Positions 38,133-48,028 of a stretch of 64,000 bases of DNA are shown here, in pieces. Position 1 is the first letter of the stretch. Every line of letters begins with the position of its first letter. The stretch spans positions 1 through 64,000 of the forward strand of contig LXWE01000003.1 of assembly GCA_001660395.1 (NCBI GenBank), in the 5' to 3' direction. Below the pieces are notes generated by a model. That model did no database searches and was not told the DNA's origin. It saw only the letters and a program-made list of their open reading frames with translations. A program made the translations under genes and the position numbers. The stretch is from Alteromonadaceae bacterium XY-R5 (lineage in GTDB: Bacteria > Pseudomonadota > Gammaproteobacteria > Enterobacterales > Alteromonadaceae).

Positions 38133-38361
38133 TCTTACCTCCTACCGAGTTGGTCAGAAACAGTAGATATTTGTCTATTGGTCTGGGTTAACCACTTCAT
38201 AGTAAGAAGGTTTGAAGTCAGAGGAGATAGCATTTACATCACTTTTACACTCCCCCACCCAAGCTTGACTCAGGAAGCGTTCAGAATTCACCAATCTCGC
38301 TTTTCCATCGCGGGGATTCTGGCTTACAATACAGGCATTTGTAACAAGACTAAGCAAATCC

Positions 38362-40029
38362 ATGGCTCAATACGTATACAGCATGCATCGGGTTGGAAAA
38401 ATCGTTCCACCCAATCGTCAGATCCTGAAAAACATCTCCCTGAGTTTCTTCCCCGGCGCCAAAATCGGCGTACTTGGTCTAAATGGTGCGGGTAAATCTA
38501 CCCTGCTGCGCATCATGGCCGGTGTTGATACCGACATCGAAGGTGAAGCCCGTCCCCTGCCTGGCATCAAAATTGGTTACCTGCCACAGGAACCTAAACT
38601 GGATGAAAGCAAAGACGTCCGCGGCAACATTGAAGAGGCCGTTGCCGACGTGGTTCATGCCTTAAAACGCATCGACGAAGTATACGCTGCATACGCAGAT
38701 CCCGATGCCGACTTTGATGCTCTGGCCAAAGAGCAAGGCGAGCTGGAATCCATTATCCAGGCCAAAGACGGTCACAATCTGGACAACGCACTTGAGCGTG
38801 CAGCGGATGCCCTGCGTTTACCGCCATGGGATGCCGATGTCAGCAAGCTATCAGGGGGTGAACGCCGTCGTGTTGCTCTGTGTCGATTGTTGCTTGAAAA
38901 ACCAGATATGCTGCTGCTCGACGAACCTACCAACCACCTGGATGCAGAATCTGTAGCCTGGTTAGAGCGCTTCTTACACGACTACGAAGGCACCGTTGTG
39001 GCCATTACCCACGACCGTTACTTCCTGGATAACGTAGCTGGCTGGATCCTTGAACTTGACCGTGGTGAAGGTATTCCATGGGAAGGTAACTACTCAACCT
39101 GGCTAGATCAGAAGGAAAAACGTCTCGAACAGGAAGAGCGCACCGAATCTGCCCGCCAAAAATCCATTAAGCAGGAATTAGAGTGGGTACGCACTAACCC
39201 TAAAGGTCGTCAGGCAAAAAGCAAGGCGCGTATGTCGCGCTTTGAAGAACTGCAAAGCGGCGATTACCAGAAGCGTAACGAAACCAACGAACTGTTCATC
39301 CCACCCGGTGAGCGTTTGGGTGACAAAGTACTGGAAGTCAGCAATCTGCGTAAAACCTATGGCGAGCGTGTTCTGATTGACGATCTAAGTTTCAGCATGC
39401 CAAAAGGTGCCATCGTTGGCATTATCGGTCCGAACGGAGCCGGTAAATCCACTTTGTTCCGTATGCTTTCTGGTCAGGAACAACCTGATAGCGGCAGCAT
39501 TGACTTAGGCGACACTGTGCAACTGGCCAGTGTAGAACAGTTCCGTGATCATATGGACGGTAACAACACCGTATGGCAGGAAATTTCCAACGGTCAGGAC
39601 ATCATCCGCATTCACAACTTTGAAATTAACAGCCGAGCTTACTGTGGCCGTTTTAACTTCAAAGGCAATGATCAGCAGAAATTCATCAAGGATCTGTCTG
39701 GTGGTGAGCGCAATCGGGTGCATTTGGCTAAACTGCTGAAAGCCGGTGGTAACTTGTTACTACTCGACGAACCTACCAACGACCTTGACGTAGAAACCCT
39801 GCGCGCCCTTGAAAACGCTCTGCTTGAATTCCCTGGCTGTGCCATGGTGATCTCGCATGACCGTTGGTTCCTTGACCGCGTCGCGACGCATATCCTGGAT
39901 TACCGGGACGAAGGCAAGATCAACTTCTACGAAGGTAACTACAGCGATTACGAGACCTGGCTGAAAGCCAACTTCGGACACGATGTGGTGGAACCACACC
40001 GTCTCAAGTACAAGCGTATCAGCAAGTAA
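38362..40029 (+). CDS. ettA: energy-dependent translational throttle protein EttA (ABC-F)
   Basis: ABC-F ATPase that binds the ribosomal E site and gates early elongation according to ATP/ADP ratio. The 555 residues have two ABC modules: Walker A GLNGAGKST (39-47) with signature LSGGERRRVAL, and GPNGAGKST with LSGGERNRVHL. Between them are the arm and linker regions typical of EttA. There is no membrane domain. It ends in a strong terminator. Confidence 0.95.
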   Translation: MAQYVYSMHRVGKIVPPNRQILKNISLSFFPGAKIGVLGLNGAGKSTLLRIMAGVDTDIEGEARPLPGIKIGYLPQEPKLDESKDVRGNIEEAVADVVHALKRIDEVYAAYADPDADFDALAKEQGELESIIQAKDGHNLDNALERAADALRLPPWDADVSKLSGGERRRVALCRLLLEKPDMLLLDEPTNHLDAESVAWLERFLHDYEGTVVAITHDRYFLDNVAGWILELDRGEGIPWEGNYSTWLDQKEKRLEQEERTESARQKSIKQELEWVRTNPKGRQAKSKARMSRFEELQSGDYQKRNETNELFIPPGERLGDKVLEVSNLRKTYGERVLIDDLSFSMPKGAIVGIIGPNGAGKSTLFRMLSGQEQPDSGSIDLGDTVQLASVEQFRDHMDGNNTVWQEISNGQDIIRIHNFEINSRAYCGRFNFKGNDQQKFIKDLSGGERNRVHLAKLLKAGGNLLLLDEPTNDLDVETLRALENALLEFPGCAMVISHDRWFLDRVATHILDYRDEGKINFYEGNYSDYETWLKANFGHDVVEPHRLKYKRISK

Positions 40030-40037
40030 TAGCGGTT

Positions 40038-40065
40038 AAAAAAGAGCACTCCGGTGCTCTTTTTT
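40038..40065 (+). terminator. terminator after ettA
   Basis: Stem AAAAAAGAGCAC / GTGCTCTTTTTT around TCCG. Confidence 0.85.
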
Positions 40066-40168
40066 ATTGTCGCACGAACAACTCTCGCCTCCCTGACAGG
40101 TGAAGGCTATTCATCCCGGTCATTTCAAACTACACTTAACTCAGACTAATTTTCAGCCAGCCAAATCC

Positions 40169-40534
40169 ATGGAACGACGTCAGTACCGCCGAATTTTATT
40201 TGCCGCCACCGCCGAACTCTGCCAACAGGAGCAAGCCTGGGCCTGCGTATTGCTGGACTTGTCGTTAAAAGGCGCTTTGCTGAAACTGCCCGAAGGTGCA
40301 GTGGTTGAAGCAGGCAAAAGCTGTCTGCTGACAGTTAAATTAGATGGCAGTAGCGGCACATTGATGGCTGAAGGCGAAATTAGCCATGTGCAGGATGGTG
40401 AATTAGGCCTGCATTTCACCCGTCTGGATATTCACAGCGCCACCCAACTAAAACGCATAGTGCAATTAAACCTGGGTAACGATGAAATTCTGCACCGAGA
40501 GTTGGAAGCCCTCACGAGCGATGAGGCCCATTAA
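40169..40534 (+). CDS. single-domain PilZ protein
   Basis: Small 121-residue cyclic-di-GMP receptor, taken from the ATG that gives MERRQYRRILF; upstream frame is probably untranslated. The binding motifs are RRQYR (the RxxxR class) and DLSLKG (DxSxxG), both intact. It has no other domain, so it must act through a partner. It sits between ettA and radA in convergent orientation to radA. Confidence 0.85.
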   Translation: MERRQYRRILFAATAELCQQEQAWACVLLDLSLKGALLKLPEGAVVEAGKSCLLTVKLDGSSGTLMAEGEISHVQDGELGLHFTRLDIHSATQLKRIVQLNLGNDEILHRELEALTSDEAH

Positions 40535-40553
40535 GCAGTTCCTTTTTCCGTGT

Positions 40554-41918
40554 TTATAGCGCTTCTAGCGCCTCACTTAAGGTCGTCACACCGATCACCT
40601 GTAAGCCTTGTGGCGGATTTTTCGGGACATTGGCTTTGGGCACGATTGCACGTTTAAAGCCGTGTTTCGCGGCTTCGGATAAACGCTCAGTACCGTTCGG
40701 CACAGGGCGAATTTCACCCGCTAAGCCAACCTCACCAAAAGCAAACAATTCTTTCGCCAGTACTTTATTTTGGAAACTTGAAACCATGGCCAGCAACAAG
40801 GCCAAATCAGCGCTGGTTTCCGCCACTTTGATACCGCCCACCACGTTCACAAACACGTCCTGATCATTCATCTGTACATTACCGTGTCGATGCAGCACTG
40901 CCAGTAACATGGCTAAACGATTTTGCTCCAAACCCACCGCCAGACGTCGTGGATTCGCCATTTGGGAATAGTCCACCAGGGCCTGAATTTCGACCAAAAG
41001 CGGTCGAGTACCTTCCCAGACCACCATCACTATACTGCCCGGTGATTGCTGTTCTGAACGGTTAAGGAAGATCGCTGAAGGATTGGAGACTTCTTTTAAG
41101 CCCCGCTCTGTCATCGCAAACACGCCCAGTTCATTCACCGCTCCAAAACGGTTTTTATTGCCACGCATGGTGCGATATCGGCTGTCACTATCACCTTCTA
41201 ACATCATCGAACAGTCTATACAGTGCTCCAATACTTTCGGACCCGCCAGACTGCCGTCTTTAGTGACATGGCCGACAATAAACATGGCGATATGATGCTG
41301 TTTAGCGAAGCGGGTTAAATAAGCTGCACTTTCACGCACCTGAGAGACACTGCCGGGTGCCGATTGCACATCCGCTACATGCATCACCTGAATCGAGTCG
41401 ATGACCATGATCTCAGGCTTATGCTGCAAAGCGAGATCACAGATGGTTTCGACATTGGTTTCGGCCAGCATTTTCAGTTTATCTTTAGGTAACCCCAGGC
41501 GCTGCGCCCGCATCGCGACCTGTTGCAAGGATTCTTCGCCGGTCACATACAAAGCGCTTTTGCCCTCTGCCATATGACACATCACTTGCAACAGCAAGGT
41601 ACTTTTGCCTGCCCCAGGAGACCCACCAATGAGCATCGCGGCCCCTGGTACTATGCCGCCTCCTAACACCCGATCCAGCTCACTGAAACTGGAACTGAAA
41701 CGCGGTAATTCAGACAGATCGATATTCTCCAGGGTCATTACCTGGGCCGCTGTTTGGCCGGCATACCCTGATAGATTGCGCCCGGTATTCGTCTTGGCAG
41801 GCGAGATCACAAATTCAGAAATGGTGTTCCAGGCACCACAATCATTACACTGTCCCTGCCAGCGGGGAAATTCAGCACCACAATCGGAGCAGACAAAGGC
41901 GGTTTTTCGTTTGGCCAT
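40554..41918 (-). CDS. radA: DNA repair protein RadA
   Basis: RecA-like branch-migration helicase that helps process recombination intermediates. The 454 residues begin with a C4 zinc finger (CSDCGAEFPRWQGQCNDCG), followed by Walker A GGSPGAGKST, the RadA-specific KNRFG motif, and a C-terminal Lon-like domain (FVNVVGGIKVAETSADLA). It is divergent from the large PilZ gene, as in Vibrio cholerae. Confidence 0.95.
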   Translation of the reverse strand: MAKRKTAFVCSDCGAEFPRWQGQCNDCGAWNTISEFVISPAKTNTGRNLSGYAGQTAAQVMTLENIDLSELPRFSSSFSELDRVLGGGIVPGAAMLIGGSPGAGKSTLLLQVMCHMAEGKSALYVTGEESLQQVAMRAQRLGLPKDKLKMLAETNVETICDLALQHKPEIMVIDSIQVMHVADVQSAPGSVSQVRESAAYLTRFAKQHHIAMFIVGHVTKDGSLAGPKVLEHCIDCSMMLEGDSDSRYRTMRGNKNRFGAVNELGVFAMTERGLKEVSNPSAIFLNRSEQQSPGSIVMVVWEGTRPLLVEIQALVDYSQMANPRRLAVGLEQNRLAMLLAVLHRHGNVQMNDQDVFVNVVGGIKVAETSADLALLLAMVSSFQNKVLAKELFAFGEVGLAGEIRPVPNGTERLSEAAKHGFKRAIVPKANVPKNPPQGLQVIGVTTLSEALEAL

Positions 41919-42103
41919 AGAATCTTAAGCTAAAATTGATCAAAATAGGGGATACTTAACCCTGTTCAGGATATCCTGTGTTTAGGCCATACCACTTACA
42001 GCCACAGTTTAGTCACATATTTCCTTTTCCGGCCGATAACCTAGAGTAATATAAGGAATTTGTCGCCACCATCGTGAGTATGCAGCAGAGTTAAAGCCAG
42101 CAC

Positions 42104-44617
42104 ATGAGTCAGGACCTCGAAGAATACCAAGCCATCATAGAGCAACTCAAGCCTATGGTGAATGAACCGGAATTTAATCAACTTCTGGAACAGGTTGCCG
42201 CTGGTATCCCTAAACCGAAACGCTTTCTGATCAAAATGGAGCTCAAGCGCCAGGCTAAGCCCTGCTCACGCCGCATTGATTTACGCGGCCACGTCGATGG
42301 CGAATGCCGCGAATTTGAATACGATGACCTCACCCACTATCTGGATGAAATAGCCATCGAGGTATTCGAACGCCAGGTCCGTATGTTTGGCAAATATACC
42401 CTTGGTGTATTTGAAGCAGTGAGTAACACCGAAAATAACTTCCGGGTAATGTACCGCAAACAGCGGGAAGAACAGCTCAAGGCTCAAAGCGGTGACGCTG
42501 ACGCCATGCCCGTTATCGCACAAGCCCCCATCATTCGTTTTAACCATTTCCCCAATCGCTGCGAAGAGCGGATGAACTTTGCGGTCAATCTGGAGCTGTT
42601 TACCGAACTCAATCGCAGCATTCAGGCTACCAGCGTAGATATTTCCCTCAACGGCCTGAAAGTAAAATTAAACAAGGACCAGTTGCTGAAGCCTGGTGAA
42701 CGCATCACTGTGCACTATCGCGGCTTAGAAACTCAGTTCACCCTTGATAAAAAAATGGGTCTGACATATCAGGTTGCTAATTTTGACAGCAGCAGACAAG
42801 AACAACGGGTAGGATTAAAGCGTGTAGATGAAGTTAAACATGCCGCGTTTGATGCCTTTTTAGAGCGTTTTATTCATGGTAATAAACGCCGCTATAAAGT
42901 GAACATGGAAAACACCCTGGATGCCATTTTCACCAAAGCCTGTGAACAGTATTACACGCCCAATCTTACCTCTGTGCCAGTCTACCTCGAACCAGGTAAA
43001 GAAAGTTACATTGCCCGTTATGCCCTGCTTAACGATGCGAATCGTGACACTATCTATTATTGGAACAATGAAAATCAGGAAAACCAGCTTGGCTACCTGT
43101 TCAGTAAAAGCCGGGTTGAACAGTTACTGGCACAATCAGCCGCAGACCGTCATACCACGATTTACTGTTTTAACCATGTAAAAGACGATGCGGTGTATTT
43201 TTACTCTGCTTCGCTGCCCGAATTAAATGCCGATCCGGCGCTCAAAGCCTTGTTTTTAGGTTTTGGCAGTCGCAAAGCGAGTTGGCGGGTCTACCACGTG
43301 CAGCTCACCACCATGCAGCCACAGCATAGTCATTGCCCACTATCGATACCCAGCAACATCAGCGATGCCGTAAAAAAGCAAAATCAAGCCCCGGCACCAC
43401 GACTGATGGCCCGCCTGAAAAACCTCCGTTACATCGCTCTACTGACCGATATTACGGATGAAAGCTGCACTCAGGCTTATCAAGCGTTTACTTTCGATAA
43501 AGAAAAAGTTACCCATCTAAAGGTGTTCGGTCATCCTCGTAATAAAGCACCACAGGAAACCCAGCTGTTCAGGTTTAAATACTTTAATCAGCGCAAGGAA
43601 ACCCGCTTTCAGTTACGCAGCCAGGTGATTGTAAAAACCGCCGATATGGAGCTTGAAGGCGTCACCGAAGACTTCTCTCATCATGGTATGCGGATCGAGT
43701 TAAAACGCTTTTTCCATGAACCGGTAGAGAGCGTAGTACAGTTGAGTTTCCCGGTATTGCAGAAAGTCACACAAAAATACAATCTGACCGACCTGTCCTA
43801 TCAGGTGGTAGAAGTATCTGCCGATCGCAATGTGCTGCACTTACGCGTACTACCCAACCAGCAACCACCTATTGCCGAACAGTTTTTTGAAGAACTGATT
43901 AAAAACAACCGTTCGCGTTTGCGCGCCTATCGTGATGAAGAAGAACTGCCCGGGATCGGCCAGGCGCTGCGGAATCTGTATTGCCGCAATCTAATTAATG
44001 TCGGCATCGCCATAGAAAAAGACGGCATTGAATACCGACCAAGTGCCATGATCAGCCATCACAGCGATGGCCGTTTAATGAACCTGCTGAATTTCCATGC
44101 TGATGGAGGTCATGGCAACTTCTATGCGTTTTATGGAAATCGCAGCCCCAGACAAAACATTATTGGCAGCACCCTGAAGCAGCTGCGCCAGAATAACCAG
44201 CCAGTCATGCAGGAGTTATTTATCGCCTTTGCACCAAACCGCTCGGATATTCGTGATGCGATTCGCACACAGCTCAACAGTCAGTTCGCCAACGATAAGC
44301 AGCGCAAGGAATTTATCAGCCGAGCCTGCGCCAACGGTCAGTTTATTGCGTTAAAAATATTCTTAACCCGCACCGGTCGTCCTGACATGGAGTTTATTCA
44401 GTCGGAGCTGAACTACATCAACATGTATGCCGTGCACAAAGCCAAAGAATTAGAAGAACAGTTGTGGAATATCACTGCCATTGGTGATTTGATCGACATC
44501 ACTCAGGAAGTGATGGAGCGCTATCAGGTAGAAGCGCCGATTATTGCCGCTAATGAACATCCGCCCATCTATACCGCGGCCAAAGAACTCAACATCAAAG
44601 CTCTGTTAAAAGCCTGA
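42104..44617 (+). CDS. large protein with two PilZ domains
   Basis: An 837-residue cytoplasmic protein with two cyclic-di-GMP-binding PilZ modules. The first has RCEER (152-156) and DISLNG (179-184), the second RKETR (497-501) and DFSHHG (523-528); both sets are intact. No signal peptide or membrane segment is visible. The radA-PilZ-serB neighbourhood is also found in V. cholerae (VC2344, PlzD). What it regulates is not known to me; a role in motility or surface life would be an inference from other PilZ proteins. Confidence 0.9.
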   Translation: MSQDLEEYQAIIEQLKPMVNEPEFNQLLEQVAAGIPKPKRFLIKMELKRQAKPCSRRIDLRGHVDGECREFEYDDLTHYLDEIAIEVFERQVRMFGKYTLGVFEAVSNTENNFRVMYRKQREEQLKAQSGDADAMPVIAQAPIIRFNHFPNRCEERMNFAVNLELFTELNRSIQATSVDISLNGLKVKLNKDQLLKPGERITVHYRGLETQFTLDKKMGLTYQVANFDSSRQEQRVGLKRVDEVKHAAFDAFLERFIHGNKRRYKVNMENTLDAIFTKACEQYYTPNLTSVPVYLEPGKESYIARYALLNDANRDTIYYWNNENQENQLGYLFSKSRVEQLLAQSAADRHTTIYCFNHVKDDAVYFYSASLPELNADPALKALFLGFGSRKASWRVYHVQLTTMQPQHSHCPLSIPSNISDAVKKQNQAPAPRLMARLKNLRYIALLTDITDESCTQAYQAFTFDKEKVTHLKVFGHPRNKAPQETQLFRFKYFNQRKETRFQLRSQVIVKTADMELEGVTEDFSHHGMRIELKRFFHEPVESVVQLSFPVLQKVTQKYNLTDLSYQVVEVSADRNVLHLRVLPNQQPPIAEQFFEELIKNNRSRLRAYRDEEELPGIGQALRNLYCRNLINVGIAIEKDGIEYRPSAMISHHSDGRLMNLLNFHADGGHGNFYAFYGNRSPRQNIIGSTLKQLRQNNQPVMQELFIAFAPNRSDIRDAIRTQLNSQFANDKQRKEFISRACANGQFIALKIFLTRTGRPDMEFIQSELNYINMYAVHKAKELEEQLWNITAIGDLIDITQEVMERYQVEAPIIAANEHPPIYTAAKELNIKALLKA

Positions 44618-44652
44618 GGGTAAACAGCGTATCTCAGCCCAAATACCCTCAG
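44614..44652. repeat. inverted repeat between the PilZ gene and serB
   Basis: A 9-base inverted repeat CTGAGGGTA / TACCCTCAG with a 21-base loop; it starts in the PilZ stop codon. It lies between convergent genes and may act as a weak terminator, although it lacks a T run. Confidence 0.4.
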
Positions 44653-44680
44653 TTGATTCGAATGATTTAACACTCTCGAT

Positions 44681-45715
44681 CTATTTCAGCATCCAAAGCA
44701 AGGTATCCACTCCGCCATGGCGAATAGCAGCATCCGCTTTCGCGCACACCAAAGGCTTGCCTTTATAGGCTACACCCAGCGCCGCAACAGACATCATTTT
44801 CAAATCATTGGCGCCATCGCCAAGCGCGATAGTCTGGCTTGCAGGTATGCCCCACTCAGCCGCCAAACGCGTAAGTGTATCGGCCTTCACTTGCGCATCC
44901 ACAATTTCACTATCTACTTTCCCGGTCAGTTTACCCTGCTCAATTTGCAACGTATTGGAAATGGCATAATCCAGACCCAGGCGGTCTTTGAGGTAATTGG
45001 CAAACCAGGTAAATCCACCAGAGGCGATAGCCAGCTTCCAGCCATTGGCTTTTAATACCTGAACCAAGTGGGTCAGACCCGGCATCAACGGCAAGCTTGC
45101 CTGCACCTGTTTAAGGATGGCGGCATCTGCTCCTGCCAGACAGCCTACGCGCTGAGTCAGGCTCTGGGCGAAATCCAGTTTGCCCTGCATCGCCAGTTCC
45201 GTGACTTCCGCCACCTGTTCACCTACGCCAGCTAAACGGGCAATCTCATCGATACATTCCATGGCTATCATGGTGCTGTCCATATCCATCACCAGTAAAC
45301 CTGGCTCTCTTAAGCATGGACGCTTGCCCAGTAACGCAACTTCAATCACCTGCTCACGGGCAACGTCAGCAATCGTATCTGCCAGAACGTCTTTATCACA
45401 GGGGCTAACATCTGCCAGTGCAGCCACCTGACCATGCTCGTCATGCTGACACAAATGCCAATGCAGAAATTCGATTTTACCGGCCAACGCCTGTTCTACT
45501 GCAGCCAGTTTTTCCAAATTAAGAGACTCGCCGGTCACCAGTATTTGCTGTTCGCTCGGCTCAACACTGACGCCTTCCTGATCAGATTCAGGATTAAAGT
45601 TTAATGTCACCTGATCCGGAGTGATGGCCAGAATGCGCAGAGACGATTGTAGTGACAATTTCGCCAAAAAGGCGGTGGATACAAAATCCTTGGCTTCCAA
45701 ACTTAGGTGAAACAC
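44681..45715 (-). CDS. serB: phosphoserine phosphatase
   Basis: Last step of serine synthesis; the product serine feeds GlyA. The HAD-type phosphatase has the nucleophile motif DMDSTMIAMECIDEIA, the Lys/Thr segments and GDGANDLKM. The N-terminal region, about 100 residues, is an ACT-like extension seen in E. coli SerB. The start is GTG at 45715 with a purine-rich GGGAAGAAG before it. It is divergent from ytjB, as in E. coli. Confidence 0.93.
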   Translation of the reverse strand: MFHLSLEAKDFVSTAFLAKLSLQSSLRILAITPDQVTLNFNPESDQEGVSVEPSEQQILVTGESLNLEKLAAVEQALAGKIEFLHWHLCQHDEHGQVAALADVSPCDKDVLADTIADVAREQVIEVALLGKRPCLREPGLLVMDMDSTMIAMECIDEIARLAGVGEQVAEVTELAMQGKLDFAQSLTQRVGCLAGADAAILKQVQASLPLMPGLTHLVQVLKANGWKLAIASGGFTWFANYLKDRLGLDYAISNTLQIEQGKLTGKVDSEIVDAQVKADTLTRLAAEWGIPASQTIALGDGANDLKMMSVAALGVAYKGKPLVCAKADAAIRHGGVDTLLWMLK

Positions 45716-45879
45716 AGCTTCTTCCCGTAACGACTGATAAGTTGCTGATTCTAACGGTTGTGCTCAAAAAATGAAGCCTAGATCTGCACTTGGCGCGATT
45801 ATGTCGTCACAACATAACAGGATTTGATATAAGAAATTTCCTTTGCCAAAGCCAGGCAATTCCCCTATTGTCTGCGACT

Positions 45880-46551
45880 ATGAACATGGCGAAAAACCTC
45901 CCTCATATCGAGCCACTGCAAAAGCACAGTACCTACTCTGTGTACAAGCGCATCTTCAATTTGATGTTGCTGCTAATTGCGGCCGCCATCTGTGCTAACC
46001 TCTGGGTACTCAACAAAGAACAACAGCAAAACTGGTATAGCACCCAGGCCAATCAGCTTGGTCATAGCCTTAGCCGCCTGACAGCCAAAGTGCTGGCGCC
46101 TATGCTTGAACAAAATCTCCAGGCCGCCATTGAAACCCATTTACATTATCTGATGGACGACTCCCATGTCGCTGGCGTGGCGGCTTACGATGCCCATGGC
46201 CAGCGTATTTATCAGCAGGGTGACGGTTTAGGCATAGAGCAGAACGAAGTTAATGTGGAACACCCCCTGGTATTTGTGCAGCCTATCTATGCCAGCGAGA
46301 ACAACGTTGACGCACCAATGCCCGGCGCACCGATTGGCTACTTTCGTCTGATTTTAAATGAACAGTCAGTGATGCAGGCGCACAGCCAGTATCAGCAGCA
46401 GGTACGTGAACAATTAGCCGTATTGTTGTTTATGGCAGCGGTTGCCGGTGGTTTGTTTGCACGCGGGTATTATCGTTTGCGCTATCAAGCCCTTAAACGT
46501 CGTTTGCACAAACAAGAAAGCGCAGCGCAGCAGGACAAAATTCACCTGTAA
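45880..46551 (+). CDS. YtjB/AhpA family membrane protein
   Basis: A 223-residue inner membrane protein with one helix near the N terminus (IFNLMLLLIAAAICANLWVL), a periplasmic domain and a second helix near residue 190 (QLAVLLFMAAVAGGLFARGYY). The family (Smp/YtjB/AhpA) is encoded next to serB in many gammaproteobacteria and has no clear biochemical function. ATG at 45880 is chosen because the sequence before it is unlike the family; no clear ribosome binding site is visible. Confidence 0.8.
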   Translation: MNMAKNLPHIEPLQKHSTYSVYKRIFNLMLLLIAAAICANLWVLNKEQQQNWYSTQANQLGHSLSRLTAKVLAPMLEQNLQAAIETHLHYLMDDSHVAGVAAYDAHGQRIYQQGDGLGIEQNEVNVEHPLVFVQPIYASENNVDAPMPGAPIGYFRLILNEQSVMQAHSQYQQQVREQLAVLLFMAAVAGGLFARGYYRLRYQALKRRLHKQESAAQQDKIHL

Positions 46552-46562
46552 CCGGTATTAAC

Positions 46563-47342
46563 TCAGGATCGAATTTTGCCAAACAGCTGATAATAATTTT
46601 GTTCACTGGCCTGTGTAATCTTCTCCAGCTCACACCCCTGCAATTCTGCGACTACGGCGGCTATTTCGGGTAAATATTCCGGGCTGTTACGCTGCCCCTG
46701 CCGACCACACACTGGCATATCCGGCGCATCGGTTTCCAGCAACCAGCCGTCTAATGGCAGACGCTTTACCACCTCACGGGTTTTGTGCGCACGCGGATAG
46801 GTCACCGTGCCACCCAGTCCCAGTTTAAACCCCAAATCGAGATACGTTGTTGCTTCGTGCCAGCTGCCACTAAAGGCGTGTATTACTCCGCCCCATTGCC
46901 ACTTTTGTTGCGTAAGCATCTGAATCAATGCGTTATGGGACTTTCGGTGATGCAAAATCAGCGGTAGCTTGTGTGCAGCTGCCAGAGTCATGTGTGCCAG
47001 TAGCATTTGCTGCTGGATATCCGTAGCCTGTGCAATCGAAAAATCCAACCCTGTCTCGCCCACGGCCACCACTGCTTCATGGGATTGGCTTAACGCTAGC
47101 TGCATTGCCTCCAGACTCTCATCCCGCTCAGCCGGAGCATCAGCAATCATCCAGGGATGAATGCCTATGGCAATATCGAGTTGGGGATAATCGTCTGCCA
47201 ACGCCATTAATGCTGGCCAGCTTTTGGGCTGAGTACCCGGGATTAGAATCCGCTGTACCCCAAGCTGGGCACAGCGGTTGAGAAGAGAAGCTCGGTCATC
47301 ATCAAAAACAGTAAAATCCAGATGGCAATGACTGTCTATCAT
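46563..47342 (-). CDS. TatD-family metal-dependent hydrolase, YjjV-like
   Basis: A 259-residue TIM-barrel deoxyribonuclease-like protein. It has the metal-binding N terminus MIDSHCHLDF, the GETGLDF motif, IHAFSGSWHEA, and LLETDAPDMP. Family members are 3'-5' DNA exonucleases or tRNA-processing enzymes; the biological role of YjjV is unsettled. It follows pdxH by 21 bases on the same strand. Confidence 0.88.
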   Translation of the reverse strand: MIDSHCHLDFTVFDDDRASLLNRCAQLGVQRILIPGTQPKSWPALMALADDYPQLDIAIGIHPWMIADAPAERDESLEAMQLALSQSHEAVVAVGETGLDFSIAQATDIQQQMLLAHMTLAAAHKLPLILHHRKSHNALIQMLTQQKWQWGGVIHAFSGSWHEATTYLDLGFKLGLGGTVTYPRAHKTREVVKRLPLDGWLLETDAPDMPVCGRQGQRNSPEYLPEIAAVVAELQGCELEKITQASEQNYYQLFGKIRS

Positions 47343-47363
47343 AGCGCTTACTGCCCCAATGTA

Positions 47364-48005
47364 TTAAGGCATCAGACGTTCAACCGTCCAGCTTCCATCG
47401 GGCTGTTTACGATACACAAAACGGTCATGCAGTCTGTGTTCTCCCCCCTGCCAGAATTCAATTTCGTGGGGGATCACCCGATATCCACCCCAGAAGCTGG
47501 GCAGCGGTATTTTACCTTCCGAGAACTTACGCTTAATTTGCAGGAATTTTTCCATCAGCAACTGACGAGAATCTATCGGTCGGCTTTGCGCCGAAGCCCA
47601 CGCCGCCAGCTGGCTTTCTTTCGGACGAGACAAAAAGTACTGGGTCACATCCGCTACGGATAGCGGCTGCGCAACACCACAGACTTTGACCTGACGTTCT
47701 AAGTAATGCCAGGGAAAATGCAACGACACTTTTGGATTCTTTGCCAACTCATCCGCCTTTCGGCTTTCGGTGTTTGTATAAAACACAAAGCCACCGTCAC
47801 TCACATCCTTCAGCAAAACAATACGTTGTGAAGGCTGGCCACTGGCATCTACCGTTGCCACCGTCATTGCCGTTGGGTCAGGCAATTTAGTATCAACAAT
47901 TTGCTGAAGCCACAGGTCAAACTGCACAAACGGATCAGCATTCAGATCCTTGCGTGACAATTTGCCCTGAGAGTATTCGCGACGAATATCATGTAAATCC
48001 TGCAT
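47364..48005 (-). CDS. pdxH: pyridoxamine/pyridoxine 5'-phosphate oxidase
   Basis: FMN enzyme making pyridoxal 5'-phosphate, the cofactor of GlyA and many others. The 213 residues include the N-terminal [20 protein letters not shown], the FMN-contact [20 protein letters not shown], and the C-terminal [20 protein letters not shown]. It lies 23 bases after era, in the place where recO and pdxJ are usually found. Confidence 0.94.
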   Translation of the reverse strand: MQDLHDIRREYSQGKLSRKDLNADPFVQFDLWLQQIVDTKLPDPTAMTVATVDASGQPSQRIVLLKDVSDGGFVFYTNTESRKADELAKNPKVSLHFPWHYLERQVKVCGVAQPLSVADVTQYFLSRPKESQLAAWASAQSRPIDSRQLLMEKFLQIKRKFSEGKIPLPSFWGGYRVIPHEIEFWQGGEHRLHDRFVYRKQPDGSWTVERLMP

Positions 48006-48028
48006 CTTCCCTTCCTGCTCAATTAGCT

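Noticed and set aside
38178-38495. Plus-strand frame overlapping the start of ettA
   Set aside because: It is in another frame, covers the ettA start and has no homology-like features.
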